Positions 45,202 through 54,106 are shown, numbered from the stretch's first letter. The stretch is DNA of 64,000 nucleotides from Palsa-504 sp963756575 (GCA_963756575.1 CAVWOM010000021.1:1054001-1118000), one strand, 5' to 3'. Made by a program: numbers and translations. The notes: generated by a model not told the origin, from the sequence alone.

Positions 45202-45881
45202 GCCGCGTCGCCCTGATCGGCGAGCCGGAAGCCGTGACCGTAGACCGTCTCGATCAGATGCGGGTCGCCGAGCTTCTTGCGCAGCGCCGCCATGTGCACG
45301 TCGAGCACCTTGGTCGGGCCGTACCAGTGCTCGTCCCAGGCCCGCTCGAGCATCTCCTGGCGGCTGACCACCCGGCCCGGGTCGCTGGCCAGGCACTCCA
45401 GGATGGCGAACTCCTTGGGCGTCACCGCCACCTGGCTGCCGTGCACGCTGACCTTGTGCGTCCGCAGGTCCACGGTGAGCGGGCCGTGCTGCAGCACCTG
45501 GCTGTGGCCGGTCGGCTGGCGGCTGCGGCGCAGCACCGCCCGGATCCGGGCCAGCAGCTCCTGCAGGCCGAACGGCTTGATCAGGTAGTCGTCGGCCCCC
45601 TCGTCCAGGGCCAGCACGCGGTCCGATTCCTCGCCCCGCGCGGAGACGATGATGATGGCCGCGTCGCAGCTCTGCCGGAGCCGCAGGCAGACCTCCACGC
45701 CGTCGATGTCGGGCAGCCCCAGGTCGAGCAGGACGACATCGGGAACCGGCCAGTCGAGCGCCGCCTTGCCGGTGGTGACGCTGCCGGTCTCGTAGCCGGC
45801 CCGGGTCAGCCCGCGAACCATCTGAGTAGCGATACCGGGGTCGTCTTCTACGACGAGGACCCGGCCAAGACGTGCGTTCAC
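45198..45881 (-). CDS. OmpR-family response regulator
   Basis: 227 residues from GTG 45881 (MNARLGRVLVVEDDPG); a GTG at 45899 is possible. Receiver domain: acidic pair ED-D near 12-14, phospho-acceptor Asp in VVLLDLGLPDIDG, Lys in YLIKPFGL. C-terminal winged helix (about 130-225): VTPKEFAILECLASDPGRVV, VDVHMAALRKKLG-type (LDVHMAALRKKL), ETVYGHGFRL. GGAGG lies only two bases before GTG 45881. Pairs with the adjacent kinase. Confidence 0.9.
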   Translation of the reverse strand: MNARLGRVLVVEDDPGIATQMVRGLTRAGYETGSVTTGKAALDWPVPDVVLLDLGLPDIDGVEVCLRLRQSCDAAIIIVSARGEESDRVLALDEGADDYLIKPFGLQELLARIRAVLRRSRQPTGHSQVLQHGPLTVDLRTHKVSVHGSQVAVTPKEFAILECLASDPGRVVSRQEMLERAWDEHWYGPTKVLDVHMAALRKKLGDPHLIETVYGHGFRLADQGDAA

Positions 45882-45935
45882 GGCCTCCACGTTAAGCACG
45901 AAACCCGCATGCTCCCAACCGGACGCAGATCTTAA

Positions 45936-45961
45936 CCACATCTGAACCTCTTCCGATGTGG
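45936..45961. promoter_or_regulatory. Interrupted dyad upstream of the response regulator
   Basis: CCACATC (45936-45942) and GATGTGG (45955-45961) are a perfect inverted repeat, with inner GAA/TTC also pairing. It lies 55 bp upstream of the regulator start and 183 bp from cdd, in the divergent interval. Candidate binding site for the regulator itself. Confidence 0.45.
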
Positions 45962-46131
45962 GTCCTTGCCAGTGGTTGGGCATGATTTGTAGCAGAGTTC
46001 CTGGCTCTAGCGCGAACCGCACCTCCTGCCGCGGAGCGCGCGAGGACCTGAGAGGGTCCGCTCGGATAAGGCAACCCTGCAGCCTTTTCCGGGCGGACCC
46101 CCCTCCTTTTCCGGAGCTCCTGCCCCGGACT

Positions 46132-46137
46132 TAGAGT
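46132..46137 (+). promoter_or_regulatory. -10 element for leaderless cdd
   Basis: TAGAGT is followed by six bases (CTTCAC) and then the GTG start of cdd. No Shine-Dalgarno exists. This spacing predicts transcription starting at the GTG itself. Confidence 0.5.
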
Positions 46138-46143
46138 CTTCAC

Positions 46144-46545
46144 GTGATCATCGACTGGCCAGGACTCCGCGCCGCCGCCGTCACCGCGGCCGGACACGCC
46201 TACGCTCCCTACTCCGGGCTCCGGGTCGGCGCCGCCGGCCTGACCGCCAGCGGGCAGGTCGTCACCGGCTGCAACGTGGAGAACGCGTCGTTCGGCCTGA
46301 CCCTGTGCGCCGAATGCGGCCTGGTTTCCGCCCTGCACGCGGCCGGCGGCGGGTCCCTGCGGGCCGTCGCGGTCGTCGCGGGGGACGGGGAGCCGCTGCT
46401 GCCCTGCGGCCGCTGCCGCCAGCTGCTGCTCAAGGCCGGCGGCGGCAGCCTGCTGGTGGACACCGCGGACGGCCCGGCCGAGCTCAGCGTGCTGCTCCCG
46501 GCCGCCTTCAGCGGCACCGACCTCGCCGCCCGCCGGGAAGAGTAG
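46144..46545 (+). CDS. cdd: Cytidine deaminase
   Basis: Converts cytidine or deoxycytidine to uridine or deoxyuridine in the cytosol. 133 residues, the usual size of the homotetrameric class. Zinc and catalytic motifs are NVENASFGLTLCAECG (CAEC with proton-shuttle Glu) and PCGRCRQLL. First gene of the cdd-deoA-add run, with deoA starting 3 bases after its stop. Message probably leaderless from TAGAGT at 46132. Confidence 0.95.
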   Translation: MIIDWPGLRAAAVTAAGHAYAPYSGLRVGAAGLTASGQVVTGCNVENASFGLTLCAECGLVSALHAAGGGSLRAVAVVAGDGEPLLPCGRCRQLLLKAGGGSLLVDTADGPAELSVLLPAAFSGTDLAARREE

Positions 46546-46547
46546 TC

Positions 46548-47840
46548 ATGCCCGACGCGGTTTCCCTCATCCGGGCCAAGCGGGACGGGCGCCGGCTGGC
46601 CGACGACGACATCAGGTGGCTGTTCGAGGCCTACGCCCGGCACGAGGTCGCGGACGAGCAGATGTCCGCGCTGCTGATGGCCATTTACTTCCGCGGCCTC
46701 GACCGGGCCGAGCTGCGGACCTGGACCGCGGCCATGATCGATTCCGGGGACCGGCTCGACCTGTCCTCCATCAGCAGGCCGACCGTGGACAAGCACTCGA
46801 CCGGCGGGGTCGGCAACAAGGTCAGCCTGATCCTGGCCCCCCTGGTCGCGGCCTGCGGCGCGGCCGTGCCGCAGCTGTCCGGGCGCGGCCTCGGCCACAC
46901 CGGCGGCACCCTGGACAAGCTCGAGGCCATCCCCGGCTTCCGCGCCGCGCTCACCCCCGACGAGACGGTCGCCGTGCTGGCCAGCGCCGGGTGCGTGATC
47001 TGCGCGGCCGGCTCGGGGCTGGCCCCGGCCGACCGCAGGCTGTACGCCCTGCGCGACGTCACCGGGACGGTCGAGTCCATCCCGCTCATCGCCAGCTCGA
47101 TCATGAGTAAGAAGATCGCCGAGGGCACCAGCGCGCTGGTCCTCGACGTCAAGGTCGGCACCGGCGCGTTCATGACCAGCTACGAACGGGCGCGCGAACT
47201 GGCCGAGACGATGGTCGCCCTGGGCCAGGAGCATGGCGTGCGCACCCGGGCCCTGCTGACCCGGATGGACGTCCCGCTCGGGCGCACGGCCGGCAACGCC
47301 GTCGAGGTGGAGGAATCCGTCCAGGCGCTGCGGGGGAACGGGCCCGCCGACCTGATGGAGGTCACCCTCGCGCTGGCCCGGGAGATGCTCGCGCTGGCCG
47401 ATTTGCCCCGTGACGGAGCCGCGGATCCGGCCGCCGCCATCGCGGACGGCCGCGCGCTGGCCGCCTGGCGGGCGATGGTCCGCGCGCAAGGCGGCGACCC
47501 GGACGCGCCGCTGCCCCAGGCGGCGCACACGCAAGCTTGGCCCGCGCCGGGCACCGGCTGGCTGACCGGCCTGGACGCACTGGCGGTCGGGACCGCGGCC
47601 TGGCGGCTCGGGGCCGGGCGGGCCCGTAAGGAAGACGACGTCAGTGCCGCGGCCGGCGTCATCTGCCTGGCCAAGCCGGGCGACCGGGTCGAGGCCGGGC
47701 AGCCGCTGCTCGAGCTGCGCGCCGACGACCCGGCGCGCTTCGGCCCCGCCCTGGCCGCCCTGGCCGATGCCGTCACGATCAGCGAGCAGGGTCCCCCGGC
47801 CCCGGTCTTTCCGGTCATCGAGGTGGTGGCTCCTTCTTGA
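46548..47840 (+). CDS. deoA: Thymidine phosphorylase
   Basis: Phosphorolysis of thymidine or uridine to base and (deoxy)ribose 1-phosphate. 430 residues. N-terminal helical domain, signature STGGVGNKVSLILAPLVA, GRGLGHTGGTLDKLEAIPG, then SIMSKKIAEGTSALVLDVK. A C-terminal domain with biotinyl-like fold (KPGDRVEAGQPLLEL). GGGAAGAG precedes ATG 46548. Ribose phosphates released here are substrates for a phosphopentomutase such as the mutase at 35971. Confidence 0.94.
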   Translation: MPDAVSLIRAKRDGRRLADDDIRWLFEAYARHEVADEQMSALLMAIYFRGLDRAELRTWTAAMIDSGDRLDLSSISRPTVDKHSTGGVGNKVSLILAPLVAACGAAVPQLSGRGLGHTGGTLDKLEAIPGFRAALTPDETVAVLASAGCVICAAGSGLAPADRRLYALRDVTGTVESIPLIASSIMSKKIAEGTSALVLDVKVGTGAFMTSYERARELAETMVALGQEHGVRTRALLTRMDVPLGRTAGNAVEVEESVQALRGNGPADLMEVTLALAREMLALADLPRDGAADPAAAIADGRALAAWRAMVRAQGGDPDAPLPQAAHTQAWPAPGTGWLTGLDALAVGTAAWRLGAGRARKEDDVSAAAGVICLAKPGDRVEAGQPLLELRADDPARFGPALAALADAVTISEQGPPAPVFPVIEVVAPS

Positions 47841-47860
47841 CCACGGGGTTCCCCGTGGTC
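47839..47860 (+). terminator. Hairpin at the deoA stop
   Basis: GACCACGGGG (47839-47848) and CCCCGTGGTC (47851-47860) pair perfectly and include the deoA stop codon. It may stop or slow transcription before add, which starts 21 bases further on. Confidence 0.6.
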
Positions 47861-47880
47861 GCGGGTAGCACAATAAGGGG

Positions 47881-49011
47881 ATGCCCACACTTGCCGAGAT
47901 CAGGGCCGTGCCGAAGGTCCTGCTGCACGATCACCTCGACGGCGGCCTGCGTCCGCAGACCGTCCTCGAGCTGGCCCGGGAAACGGGTTACACCGACCTG
48001 CCCGGCGACAACGCCGAAGAGCTGACCCGGCGCCTCACCGAGGGCGCGCACCGTGGTCACCTGGAGATATACCTGGATGCCTTCCGGCACACGGTCGGGG
48101 TCATGCAGACGCCCGGCGCGCTGCGGCGGGTCGCCGCCGAATGTGCCGAGGACCTGGCCGCCGACGGGGTGGTATACGCCGAGGTGCGCTTCGCGCCCGA
48201 ACTGCACACCGAGCGCGGGCTGAGCCTGGACGAGGTGGTCACCGCCGTGCTCGACGGCTTCCGCGCCGGTGCGGCCAGCGCCGCCGCCAACGGCCGCCAC
48301 ATCACGGTGTATGCCCTGCTCACGGCCATGCGGATGGCCTCGAGGTCGATGGAGATCGCCGAGCTCGCGGTCCGGTACCGGGACGAGGGCGTGGTCGGCT
48401 TCGACATCGCGGGCGCCGAGGCGGGCTGGCCGCCGAGCCGGCACCTGGACGCGTTCCAGTTCCTCAAGCGGGAGAACTTCCACTTCACGATCCACGCGGG
48501 GGAGGCGTTCGGGCTGCCCTCGATCTGGGAGGCGGTGCAGTACTGCGGCACCGAGCGGCTCGGCCACGGCGTCCGCATCGTCGACGACATCCAGATCAGC
48601 CCGCAGGGCAGCGTGCGGCTCGGGCGGCTGGCCGCCTACATCCGCGACCGCCGGATCCCGCTGGAGATGTGCCCCACCTCCAACGTGCAGACCGGCGCCG
48701 CGCCGTCGATCGCGCAGCACCCGATCCGGCTGCTCCGCCAGCTGCAGTTCCGGGTCACCGTGAATACCGACAACCGGCTGATGAGCCAGGTCACGCTCAG
48801 TTCGGAATTCCACCGGCTGACCGAGGAGTTCGGTTACGGCTGGTCCGATATCGAATGGCTGACGGTCAACGCGATGAAAAGCGCGTTCGCCGGTTTCGAC
48901 GAACGGCTGCGCCTCATCAATACCGTTGTCAAACCGGGATTTGCCACGGCCCGGGCCATGAGCGACGCGGTGGTACCGGTCGGCATCCTCGGTTCCCAGG
49001 CCGCCGGTTAA
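47881..49011 (+). CDS. add: Adenosine deaminase
   Basis: Converts adenosine or deoxyadenosine to inosine, with zinc. 376 residues. Metal and catalytic residues: HDHLDGGL (HxH), FHFTIHAGEAFG (His and Glu), RLGHGVRI (His) and NTDNRLMS (Asp). AAGGGG lies directly before ATG 47881. It follows deoA after a hairpin. The 170 bp after its stop contain a copy of the GAGGCGGCGA/TCCTCATCTGAC module. Confidence 0.94.
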   Translation: MPTLAEIRAVPKVLLHDHLDGGLRPQTVLELARETGYTDLPGDNAEELTRRLTEGAHRGHLEIYLDAFRHTVGVMQTPGALRRVAAECAEDLAADGVVYAEVRFAPELHTERGLSLDEVVTAVLDGFRAGAASAAANGRHITVYALLTAMRMASRSMEIAELAVRYRDEGVVGFDIAGAEAGWPPSRHLDAFQFLKRENFHFTIHAGEAFGLPSIWEAVQYCGTERLGHGVRIVDDIQISPQGSVRLGRLAAYIRDRRIPLEMCPTSNVQTGAAPSIAQHPIRLLRQLQFRVTVNTDNRLMSQVTLSSEFHRLTEEFGYGWSDIEWLTVNAMKSAFAGFDERLRLINTVVKPGFATARAMSDAVVPVGILGSQAAG

Positions 49012-49033
49012 AACCCGAAAAATTATGCCGAAC

Positions 49034-49065
49034 GAGGCGGCGATTTCCCTCCATCCTCATCTGAC
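49034..49065 (+). repeat. Dispersed motif module, copy 2
   Basis: GAGGCGGCGA (49034-49043) and TCCTCATCTGAC (49054-49065) recur in the same order at 21996-22024, with 10 and 7 intervening bases. The preceding ATGC...GAA bases are also similar. It lies in the 170-bp gap before the kinase gene. Confidence 0.45.
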
Positions 49066-49181
49066 ACAAACGCCGGGAAGGCGCTGCACATAGGCGGAAC
49101 GATTCGGCATGATGGAGGCTTGCCGCCCTTCCGATGGCCGCTGGGCTTTTTGTCCTGCGGATGAGGCGGTGAGGGAGGGGC

Positions 49182-50735
49182 ATGATGGAATCGCAGTCTG
49201 GACAGGTGCCGCTGCGCCGGTGGGATCCGGAGCGGATCGGGCCGTATGCCGTGCTCGGGCGCCTCGGGTCGGGGTCGATGGGCCAGGTGTTCCTGGGGCG
49301 CTCGGCGGCCGGGCGGCTGGTGGCGGTCAAGACGATCCGGCCCGAGCTGGCCGAGGAGGCCGGATTCCGGACCCGGTTCGCCCAGGAGGTGGCGGCGGCC
49401 CGGAAGGTGAGCGGGGTGTTCACCGCGGCGGTGGTGGAGGCCGATCCCGAGGCGGATCTGCCCTGGCTGGCCACGGCGTACGTGCCCGCGCCGTCGCTGT
49501 CGCGGCTGGTGCTGGCGTGCGGGCCGCTGCCGGCCGATTCGGTGCGGTGGCTGGCGGCCGGGTGCGCGGAGGCGCTGGCCTCGATCCACGGGGCCGGCCT
49601 GGTGCACCGGGACCTGAAGCCGTCGAACGTGCTGGTGGCGCCGGACGGGCCGCGGGTGATCGACTTCGGGGTGGCCCGGGCGGCCGAGCGGATGGGCCGG
49701 ACGACCTCGCGCGGCGCGGTCGGTACCCCGTCCTACATGGCGCCGGAGCAGGCCCGCGATACCCGGGAGGCGTCGGTGGCCAGCGACGTGTACTCGCTGG
49801 GGGCGACGCTGCTGTTCGCGGCGACCGGCCACCCGCCGTACGCCGGGGCCACGGTGATGGACGTGCTGGCCCGGCTGGCGACCGAGGAGCCGGACCTGTC
49901 CGGCCTGCCCGGTGAGCTGTCCGAGCTGATCGCCGCCTGCCTGGACCGGGTGCCGCGGAACCGGCCGACCTCGACCGCGATGCTGGTCCAGCTGGGGGAC
50001 TTCACCGTGGCGCAGGCGGGCCCGGAGGAGGACCATCCGTACCTGCCCGAGACGGCGATGGCCCTGATCGCCGAGTACCAGCGCAGCCCGCAGTTCGTCG
50101 GGCACGCCGGCCCGGGCGAGGAGGACTCCACCTCCGCCTCGTACACCGAGCTGCCCGCGTCGTACAAGCCGCGGCCCCGTCGGCCGCCCAAGGGCGCCGG
50201 GCCGGCCGCTTCGTCCGGCACCGGCCGCCGCCACTGGATCAAGACGCACCTGGCCTGGGTGGGCTGGGCCTCGGTCGGGGCGGCCCTGGTCGTGGCCGGC
50301 GTCATCCTGGGCGCCTCGCTCACCAGCTCCAGCACCCAGGTGAACACGGGCCCGCCGCCGGCGCCGAAGACCGACTGCGCATCGGTCGCCCAGAGCAGCG
50401 GCGCGATCGTCTGCATGAACAAGAGCCGGGGCTTCCCCGATACCTCGTTCGTGGTGGAGGGCCGCGGGTTCTCCCCGCACACCACGCTGACGGTGAAGGT
50501 CTCCGAGGTCGACCCCGCCAACAGCGACATCTTCAGCCAGCCCGCGGCGGACAAGCCGGTCACCGGCCCGGACGGGACGTTCCAGGTGGCGTTCTCGCAG
50601 CTCTACCGCGGCCCGCTGGAGCTGGGGCTGGTCAGCGTCAGCGTGACCGATCCCGGCGGGCACACGTCCGGCACCCAGTTCATGGTGATCCCGGCCGGGG
50701 CGCCGCTCAACGGCGCCCCGCCGCCGGGGGGTTAA
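49182..50735 (+). CDS. Membrane-anchored Ser/Thr protein kinase
   Basis: 517 residues. Kinase domain (about 20-275): glycine loop LGSGSMGQVFLG, VAVKTI, HRDLKPSNVL near 142, DFGVARA, GTPSYMAPEQAR. A cytosolic linker with Pro/Arg follows, then one transmembrane helix (about 362-382) and an extracellular C-terminal domain of about 130 residues with FVVEGRGFSPHTTLTVKV and TFQVAFSQLYRG, which looks like an Ig-like beta fold. GAGGGAGGGG precedes the ATG. It converges on an FHA-like gene, with which it shares stop-codon bases. Confidence 0.92.
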   Translation: MMESQSGQVPLRRWDPERIGPYAVLGRLGSGSMGQVFLGRSAAGRLVAVKTIRPELAEEAGFRTRFAQEVAAARKVSGVFTAAVVEADPEADLPWLATAYVPAPSLSRLVLACGPLPADSVRWLAAGCAEALASIHGAGLVHRDLKPSNVLVAPDGPRVIDFGVARAAERMGRTTSRGAVGTPSYMAPEQARDTREASVASDVYSLGATLLFAATGHPPYAGATVMDVLARLATEEPDLSGLPGELSELIAACLDRVPRNRPTSTAMLVQLGDFTVAQAGPEEDHPYLPETAMALIAEYQRSPQFVGHAGPGEEDSTSASYTELPASYKPRPRRPPKGAGPAASSGTGRRHWIKTHLAWVGWASVGAALVVAGVILGASLTSSSTQVNTGPPPAPKTDCASVAQSSGAIVCMNKSRGFPDTSFVVEGRGFSPHTTLTVKVSEVDPANSDIFSQPAADKPVTGPDGTFQVAFSQLYRGPLELGLVSVSVTDPGGHTSGTQFMVIPAGAPLNGAPPPGG

Positions 50736-52051
50736 CTCTGGGTCCACCAGAGGTCTTCCTGGCGGGAGCGCCAGGCCGGGTCGTCGAGGCGGCTCAGGTC
50801 GGCCGAGGTGATGATGCCGTGCTCGATCAGGATCCGGACGGCCACCTCGTCGGAGAGCCGGACGGCGGCGGCGGCCAGCCCGCGGTCGGCGATCTTGCGG
50901 CGGAGCACCTTGATGTGCTCGGCCACCCGGGCCGAGAGCAGGTCGCGGTACTCCGGATCGGCGTCGAACCGTTCCAGCTCGTGGTAGGCGCCGGTGACCT
51001 CCAGGGCGCCCCGGGCGATCTCCGGTGTACGCGGCAGCGGCCTGGTCGCGCTCGGGTCGTCCAGCCACGGCCGGCACCACAGCAGCGCGACGAGGAACAG
51101 CTTGGTCATCGGATCCAGGTAGAACGGCAGCAGCGTCCCGTCCCCGTCCCGGGCGGCGTCCCGCGCCGCCAGGCTCGCGTCGTCAGGCTCCCCGAACGCG
51201 CCCGCCCCGTTCGGCCCGCCAGCCGACCCGGCTCCCGTCCCGGTCCCGGACCCGGCGGATGCCCCGCCATACCCCGCCCCGCCCTGGCCGTTACGGTGCG
51301 CGCCGCCGTGGCCCGCCCCGCCCGAACTGGCCGGCCCGGTGGCGGTCAGGCCCGGGTAGGCCAGGCCGGCGCTGTCCGCCGCGGTCTGGCCCGCCGCGGA
51401 CTGGCCCGCCGCGGTCTGGCCCGCCGCGGACTGGCCGGTCGCGCTGGCGGCGCAGACCTCATCGGTCCATTCGTTCTCGTCGCTCAGCCCGGTCCCGGCC
51501 CTGCTCATGCGGTCCCCGGTCCGCCCGGCCCCGGTCCGCCCGGCCCCGGTCCGGCCCGCCCCGGCCCCAGCGGCCGCCCCCGTCCCGGCCGGCATAGCCC
51601 CGGCCAGCTCAGCCCCGGCCAGCTCAGCCCCGGCCAGCCCGGCCTCGGCCAGCTCGGTTCCGCTGGCCCACCCCGCCGTGCGCGGGACCTCGTCGTACTG
51701 CCCGGTGACCGTCACGATCAGCGACTGGCCCTCGTCGAGCATGGCGCGCGAGCCGACCAGGGCCGTCCCCGCGTGCACGAACCAGCCGTTGGCGGGCTCG
51801 CCGTCGTGTTCCATCCGGGGCAGCCTGACCTGGTAGCCGTCGCCCTCGACGTACAGCGCGTGGGTGCGGCTGATGTTGGCGATCCAGGCGCCGGCCGCCA
51901 TCGCGGTCACCAGGCCCGCCCGCCGGGACAGTCCCCGGCCCGCCGCCACGATCAGGTCCACGCCGGGTCCCCGGCCGAACACCAGCCTGGTGCCGTCGGC
52001 GACGAGTACTTTCTGACCTGACGCCGTGCTGACGTGAGAGCTCAGTGGCAT
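50732..52051 (-). CDS. FHA-like protein with low-complexity middle
   Basis: 439 residues. N-terminal about 125: TRLVFGRGPGVDLIVAAG, ISRTHALYVEGD and NGWFVHAGTALVGSRAML, an FHA-type phosphothreonine-binding fold in modified form. Middle (about 130-300): Ala/Gly/Thr repeats (AGRTG, AAGQS/T) encoded by 15-bp DNA repeats. C-terminal about 130: a helical domain (FLVALLWCRPWLDD, VAEHIKVLRRKIADRGLAAA). Its TAA overlaps the kinase TAA at a TTAA tetramer. A partnership with the kinase is inferred from position. Confidence 0.75.
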   Translation of the reverse strand: MPLSSHVSTASGQKVLVADGTRLVFGRGPGVDLIVAAGRGLSRRAGLVTAMAAGAWIANISRTHALYVEGDGYQVRLPRMEHDGEPANGWFVHAGTALVGSRAMLDEGQSLIVTVTGQYDEVPRTAGWASGTELAEAGLAGAELAGAELAGAMPAGTGAAAGAGAGRTGAGRTGAGRTGDRMSRAGTGLSDENEWTDEVCAASATGQSAAGQTAAGQSAAGQTAADSAGLAYPGLTATGPASSGGAGHGGAHRNGQGGAGYGGASAGSGTGTGAGSAGGPNGAGAFGEPDDASLAARDAARDGDGTLLPFYLDPMTKLFLVALLWCRPWLDDPSATRPLPRTPEIARGALEVTGAYHELERFDADPEYRDLLSARVAEHIKVLRRKIADRGLAAAAVRLSDEVAVRILIEHGIITSADLSRLDDPAWRSRQEDLWWTQS

Positions 52052-52418
52052 GGTGGGGTCTCGGCAATCTGACGCGACTTGGGTTCCTGTCTGCGGTATG
52101 GCGCTGACGGAGCGCGATTGCAGGTAAGTCTAGGCCGGATTTCCTGTGCCAGGCATATCCGGGGTAACCCCGGAATCGGGGATATGCCCGGGAGGAGCCG
52201 TACTGATTAGCTCTGCTTGGCAGGGTGCCGGGTTCCGGCGGCGGGCTTAGCCAGCGAAGGGCTTGGGGGGGTTCAGGTCCTGGGAGCGGGTGGCGAAGCC
52301 AGCCACGACCGTTGGGAGCCCGGTGCCCTGCCCGAACTATTCCCCGCCCGGGCTCGCCGGGCTCGCGGCCGCCCCCGGCTCGCCGGACTTGCGCCCGCCC
52401 GGCCTCACCGGGGACCGC
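52052..52418. other. Non-coding spacer between upp and the FHA-like gene
   Basis: 367 bp upstream of the FHA-like gene and downstream of upp, both on the minus strand. A nested hairpin (52152-52188) is the only structured element found. The part 52200-52418 is GC-rich with no gene recognised. Confidence 0.5.
52152..52188 (-). terminator. Nested hairpin downstream of upp
   Basis: Outer arms GGCATAT (52152-52158) and ATATGCC (52182-52188) enclose CCGGGG-TAA-CCCCGG (52159-52173). It may terminate upp transcription or lie in the leader of the FHA-like gene. Confidence 0.5.
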
Positions 52419-53051
52419 TCAGATCTGGCCGAACAGCCGGTCGCCCGCGTCCCCGAGGCCCGGCACGATGTAGCCGCGCTCGTTCAGCCGTTCGTCGACC
52501 GAGGCGGTGACCACGCGGACCTCGTCGACGGCGAACGCCGCCTCGACGTGCCGCAGGCCCTCGGGCGCGGCCAGCAGGCAGATCGCGGTCACCGAGGCGG
52601 CGCCGCGGTTGACCAGCATGCTGATCACGGTGGCGAGCGTGCCGCCGGTCGCGAGCATCGGGTCGAGCACGAACGTGTCCCGGTTCGTCAGGTCAGCGGG
52701 CAGCCGGTCCGCGTAGGTCGAGGCCACCAGCGACTCCTCGTCCCGGCGCAGCCCGACGAAGCCGACGTGGGCCATCGGCAGCAGCCGCGTCATCCCGTCG
52801 AGCATCCCGATGCCGGCCCGCAGGACCGGCACGATGAGCGGCACCGGCTGGGCCAGCTTGACCCCGCTGGCCGTGCCGACCGGCGTCGTCACCGACACCG
52901 GCTGCACCCGTATCTCGCGGGTCGCCTCGTAGGCGAGCAAGGTCACCAGCTCGTCCGTGAGGCTGCGGAACGTCGCAGTGTCGCTAGCGGCATCCCGCAG
53001 CGCGGTGAGCTTGTGGGTAACCAGCGGATGGTCGATGACGAGCGTACGCAT
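52419..53051 (-). CDS. upp: Uracil phosphoribosyltransferase
   Basis: Uracil plus PRPP to UMP. 210 residues. Flexible-loop region and base site are normal; the PRPP loop is LDPMLATGGTLA and the C-terminal uracil site includes ERGYIVPGLGDAGDRLFG. No Shine-Dalgarno precedes ATG 53051 (TAGCTAGCT directly upstream), so a leaderless message is possible. Completes the pyrimidine salvage set (cdd, deoA, upp). Confidence 0.95.
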   Translation of the reverse strand: MRTLVIDHPLVTHKLTALRDAASDTATFRSLTDELVTLLAYEATREIRVQPVSVTTPVGTASGVKLAQPVPLIVPVLRAGIGMLDGMTRLLPMAHVGFVGLRRDEESLVASTYADRLPADLTNRDTFVLDPMLATGGTLATVISMLVNRGAASVTAICLLAAPEGLRHVEAAFAVDEVRVVTASVDERLNERGYIVPGLGDAGDRLFGQI

Positions 53052-53189
53052 AGCTAGCTAGTGTGACAGGCGAGACCCCCCGAGGCTACAGACCCCCGCC
53101 CCATATTCCCCCGTCCCATATCCCTCCGCCCCATACCCCCGCAGCGTCGGCTGCCTGCCCGGGCAGGCGGAGCATCAACCCGGTCCGAA

Positions 53190-54002
53190 TCAGGCGTCGG
53201 GGCGGGCGCGGACCGAGGCGCGGGAGCGGGCCAGGTCGGTCTCGATGTGCCGGGCGGTGGCGAGCAACGGCTGGAGCAGGTCCTCGACGATGCTGCCCAG
53301 CGTGCGCCGGCCGGCGTGGGTGGAGACGTTGACGGCCGCGATGACCTGGCCGTCGGCGTCGTGGATGGGGGCCGCGATCGACCGCAGGCCCTCCTCCAGC
53401 TCCTGATCGACCAGGGCCCAGCCCTGCGAGCGGATCTTGCGCAGCTCCCGCCGGAGCGCGGTCGCGCTGGTGATGGTGTGCCCGGTCAGGCCGCGCAGGC
53501 TGGCCGACTCCAGGTAGGCGTCGAGCCGCTCGTCGGGCTGCGCGGCCAGCATCACCCGGCCCATCGAGGTCGCGTAGGCCGGGAACCTGGTCCCGACGCT
53601 GATCGTCACGGTCATGATCCGCTTGGTCGGCACGCGGGCGATGTAGATCACGTCGTCCCCGTCGAGCTCGGACACCGAAGAGGATTCGTGCACCTGCTCG
53701 ACCAGCTGCTCCAGGTGCGGCATGGCCACCTCGGGTAGGGTCAGGCTGGAGAGATAGGCGTAGCCGAGCTCGAGGATCTTGGGCCGCAGGGTGAACCTGC
53801 TCCCGTCGCTGCGCATGTAGCCGAGCTGGACGAGCGTGCGCAGGAACCGGCGGGCGGCGGCCCGGCTCAGGCCGGTGCTCGTGGCTACCTCGCTCAGGGT
53901 CAGCTTCGGGTGTTCCGCGTCGAAGGCCCGGATCACGGACAGGCCGCGCTCGAGCGACTGGACGAAGTCCCCGTCATGACCTTGCTCGCTGCTGTCAGTC
54001 AA
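53190..54002 (-). CDS. IclR-family regulator (PcaR/PobR-like)
   Basis: 270 residues. N-terminal winged HTH (about 14-75) SLERGLSVIRAFDAEHPKLT and TGLSRAAARRFLRTLVQLGY. C-terminal effector domain (about 90-250) with PTKRIMTVTISVGTRFPAYA, TSMGRVMLA and AAVNVSTHAGR. The sequence resembles the PcaR/PobR subgroup controlling protocatechuate and hydroxybenzoate genes. Start TTG 54002 with AGGAGG six bases upstream. Divergent from pobA, its probable target. Confidence 0.9.
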   Translation of the reverse strand: MTDSSEQGHDGDFVQSLERGLSVIRAFDAEHPKLTLSEVATSTGLSRAAARRFLRTLVQLGYMRSDGSRFTLRPKILELGYAYLSSLTLPEVAMPHLEQLVEQVHESSSVSELDGDDVIYIARVPTKRIMTVTISVGTRFPAYATSMGRVMLAAQPDERLDAYLESASLRGLTGHTITSATALRRELRKIRSQGWALVDQELEEGLRSIAAPIHDADGQVIAAVNVSTHAGRRTLGSIVEDLLQPLLATARHIETDLARSRASVRARPDA

Positions 54003-54050
54003 GGAGGGCCTCCTGGCTCGGTCGATGACATCATAGACCCGGGTCCATTG

Positions 54051-54085
54051 CGTTCGCCTTCTGAACTATCGTTCGTCCTACGGAC
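54051..54085. promoter_or_regulatory. Candidate IclR operator before the pobA unit
   Basis: CGTTCGCCTTCTGAAC (54051-54066) and CGTTCGTCCTACGGAC (54070-54085) are imperfect direct repeats 19 bp apart, each with a GTTC...GAAC-like dyad. They lie in the 104-bp gap between the divergent regulator and the pobA transcription unit. Confidence 0.45.
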
Positions 54086-54106
54086 ATCAGAGCTCAAGGA
54101 GCGGTC

